A stretch of 7,131 nt of DNA from an uncultured Anaerosacchariphilus sp. (lineage in GTDB: Bacteria > Bacillota > Clostridia > Lachnospirales > Lachnospiraceae). Within the stretch, counting starts at the first letter, position 1. Every line of letters begins with the position of its first letter. A program made the translations under genes and the position numbers. Where the stretch lies: contig CAKROP010000109.1 in assembly GCA_934373375.1 (NCBI GenBank), positions 1-7,131 of the forward strand. Reading direction: 5' to 3'. Below are positions 5,699 to 7,131 of this stretch, piece by piece. The notes under the pieces are model-generated. The model was not told where the DNA came from and ran no database searches. It saw only the letters and a program-made list of their open reading frames with translations.

Positions 5699-7131
5699 GT
5701 GTTGGAGAGCAGAAGAGTGAGTGAAATAAAAAGAGTAAGGGAAAAGCTGGAAAGCGGGCAGACGCTGGAATTTCAGGAAAAGAGACTGCTTTGCAATGAG
5801 CTGATGACCCGTGAGCCGCGGATGGAGAAGCTGATTGTGAAATGGTTTGACGAGGAAGACTACCGGACGGTCCTGCGCCACAAGGTCGGCGACGGAGTCA
5901 TCGGAGGAAAGGCCTGCGGCGTACTGCTTGCCAGAAAGCTGATAAAAGAGAAGCTTCCCGAATATGAGTCACTGCTGCTCCCGCACCATTCCTGGTTTAT
6001 CGGCTCCGACGTATTTGCGGAATATCTCTGGGAGGAGACCTTCTCCGAGCGGACGAAACGGGAATTCGGGGAACTGCTGGCCCACCTGGGCGACGACCCT
6101 TATGTGGTCCGTTCCAGCAGCACCCTGGAGGATGGCTTTGATCACGCATTTACCGGAAAATACGAATCTGTCTTCTGCACCAATCAGGGAAAGGAAGAGG
6201 AGCGAATCGAAGAATTAAAGGCGGCGGTGTTCCGTGTATACAAAAGTGTCTGGAATGAATCTGCGGTAGAATACCGCAGAACCCGCGGCCTGACTCATAC
6301 AGATGAACGAATGGCTTTACTGGTTCAGCGGGTGGAAGGAATGCGCATGGGCAGCCATTACCTTCCGCTGGCGGCCGGTATGGGCTGCTCCTATAATCCT
6401 TACAAATGGATGGAGCAGATGAATCCCGAGGCCGGTATGCTGCGTATCGTACTGGGTTTGGGAACCAGAGCGGTGGAACGTACCCCCGGCGACTATCCGA
6501 GACTGATTGATCTGGATCGCGCGCGGGGCAGTTTGTATGCTTCCGCGGGCGAGCGTCACAAGTACTCCCAGCGTCAGGTGGACGTGCTGGATCTGGAAAA
6601 TGCCGTGCATAAGACAATCTGGCTGGAGGAGCTGATCCCCCTTTTGCCGGAGCGTGGGAAGAAACTGGTATTAAGCCATGACACCGACGCGGAACAGCGG
6701 CTCCAGGAGATGGGCCGGTACCGCCCGGTGCTGTTCGCGGACTGTCAGGGTATCGCCCATGACAGTGATTTTATGAACATGATGCAGCGGATTCTGAAAA
6801 TGCTGGAGAGTGAATATGGCCGCCCTGTGGATATTGAATTTGCCATGGAGGAGGGCGGGGATGGAAGGATTCACCTGAATTTGTTCCAGTGCAGACCGCT
6901 CCGTCAGGTGGCCGAGCAGAAATTCGTGATGCCGGAGGGCAACGAGGAGGAGGTCTTATTTGACGTAAGAAGAACCTCTATGTGGCGCTCCAAAGAGGAA
7001 AAGCTGGATATCATCGTCTGGGTGGATCCCCAGAAATATTACGAATATCCCTATGCGAAAAAGCCGGACGTGGCCCATATGATCGGCGTCATCAACCAGT
7101 ATTTCAGCCAGCAGGGCAGGCATATGCTGCT
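5699..7131 (+). CDS. PEP/pyruvate-binding (PEP-synthase-type ATP-grasp) domain protein, 3' truncated by the window
   Basis: An uninterrupted frame of 477 codons continues past the window end. Residues 1-65 are a charged helical extension. The ATP-grasp domain of PEP synthase/pyruvate phosphate dikinase follows: GVIGGKACGVLLARK (GGK at 69-71), PYVVRSSSTLEDGF (R138), AFTGKYESVF (151-159), PVDIEFAMEE (E380) and LFQCRPL (Q397, R399). The ATP-site residues expected from that family are therefore present. Residues 402-477, with IVWVDPQKYYEYP, resemble the second domain of a widespread family that has this ATP-grasp domain but, as I recall, lacks the phospho-histidine and PEP-binding domains of true PEP synthase; the missing end would show which it is. 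The start is GTG (5699) or TTG (5702), 6 or 9 bases after AGGAG at 5688-5692; the first in-frame ATG is about 100 bases later and lacks a site. Proximity to gdhA (16 bp) suggests one operon. The reaction is not known. Confidence 0.88.
   Translation, partial: MLESRRVSEIKRVREKLESGQTLEFQEKRLLCNELMTREPRMEKLIVKWFDEEDYRTVLRHKVGDGVIGGKACGVLLARKLIKEKLPEYESLLLPHHSWFIGSDVFAEYLWEETFSERTKREFGELLAHLGDDPYVVRSSSTLEDGFDHAFTGKYESVFCTNQGKEEERIEELKAAVFRVYKSVWNESAVEYRRTRGLTHTDERMALLVQRVEGMRMGSHYLPLAAGMGCSYNPYKWMEQMNPEAGMLRIVLGLGTRAVERTPGDYPRLIDLDRARGSLYASAGERHKYSQRQVDVLDLENAVHKTIWLEELIPLLPERGKKLVLSHDTDAEQRLQEMGRYRPVLFADCQGIAHDSDFMNMMQRILKMLESEYGRPVDIEFAMEEGGDGRIHLNLFQCRPLRQVAEQKFVMPEGNEEEVLFDVRRTSMWRSKEEKLDIIVWVDPQKYYEYPYAKKPDVAHMIGVINQYFSQQGRHML

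Overview
The window looks like chromosomal DNA of a low-to-mid GC Firmicute, most likely a gut-type Clostridia/Lachnospiraceae member. This rests on strong AGGAGG-type ribosome binding sites, a GltC-like LysR gene divergent from a catabolic-type glutamate dehydrogenase, a DUF554 membrane protein, and AT-rich promoters beside GC-balanced genes. The genus assignment is inference.

Layout. On the left, a minus-strand amidohydrolase of the imidazolonepropionase/Xaa-Pro-peptidase-like group (47-1327) diverges from a plus-strand HAD phosphatase (1611-2312). The 283 bp between them hold a candidate promoter for each gene, two inverted repeats, and a stretch that reads like the C-terminal tail of a lost gene. 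Downstream of the HAD gene lie a possible 24-codon ORF (2346-2420) and a DUF554 membrane protein (2427-3140). That gene ends only 4 bp from the end of a convergent LysR-type regulator (3145-4086, minus).

The most informative region is the 339 bp between the LysR start and gdhA. It contains a textbook LysR box (CTATAT-N11-ATATAG, including T-N11-A), a second dyad overlapping the -35, and a near-consensus promoter (TTGATA-17-TATAAT) pointing at gdhA. It also contains a 40-codon reading frame with an excellent ribosome binding site that is interrupted by an in-frame amber codon. gdhA (4426-5682) is followed after 16 bp by a long ORF that leaves the window. That ORF carries an intact PEP-synthase-type ATP-grasp domain and starts with GTG or TTG.

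How it fits together. The LysR protein probably controls the divergent gdhA unit, linking glutamate/2-oxoglutarate metabolism to the PEP/pyruvate-binding-domain protein. The amidohydrolase, HAD and DUF554 genes look like ordinary housekeeping or accessory metabolism. I see no mobile element, CRISPR array, tRNA or rRNA. I do not see a clear novel multi-gene system. The best leads are the amber-interrupted small ORF in the gdhA leader and the gdhA/PEP-binding-protein pairing.
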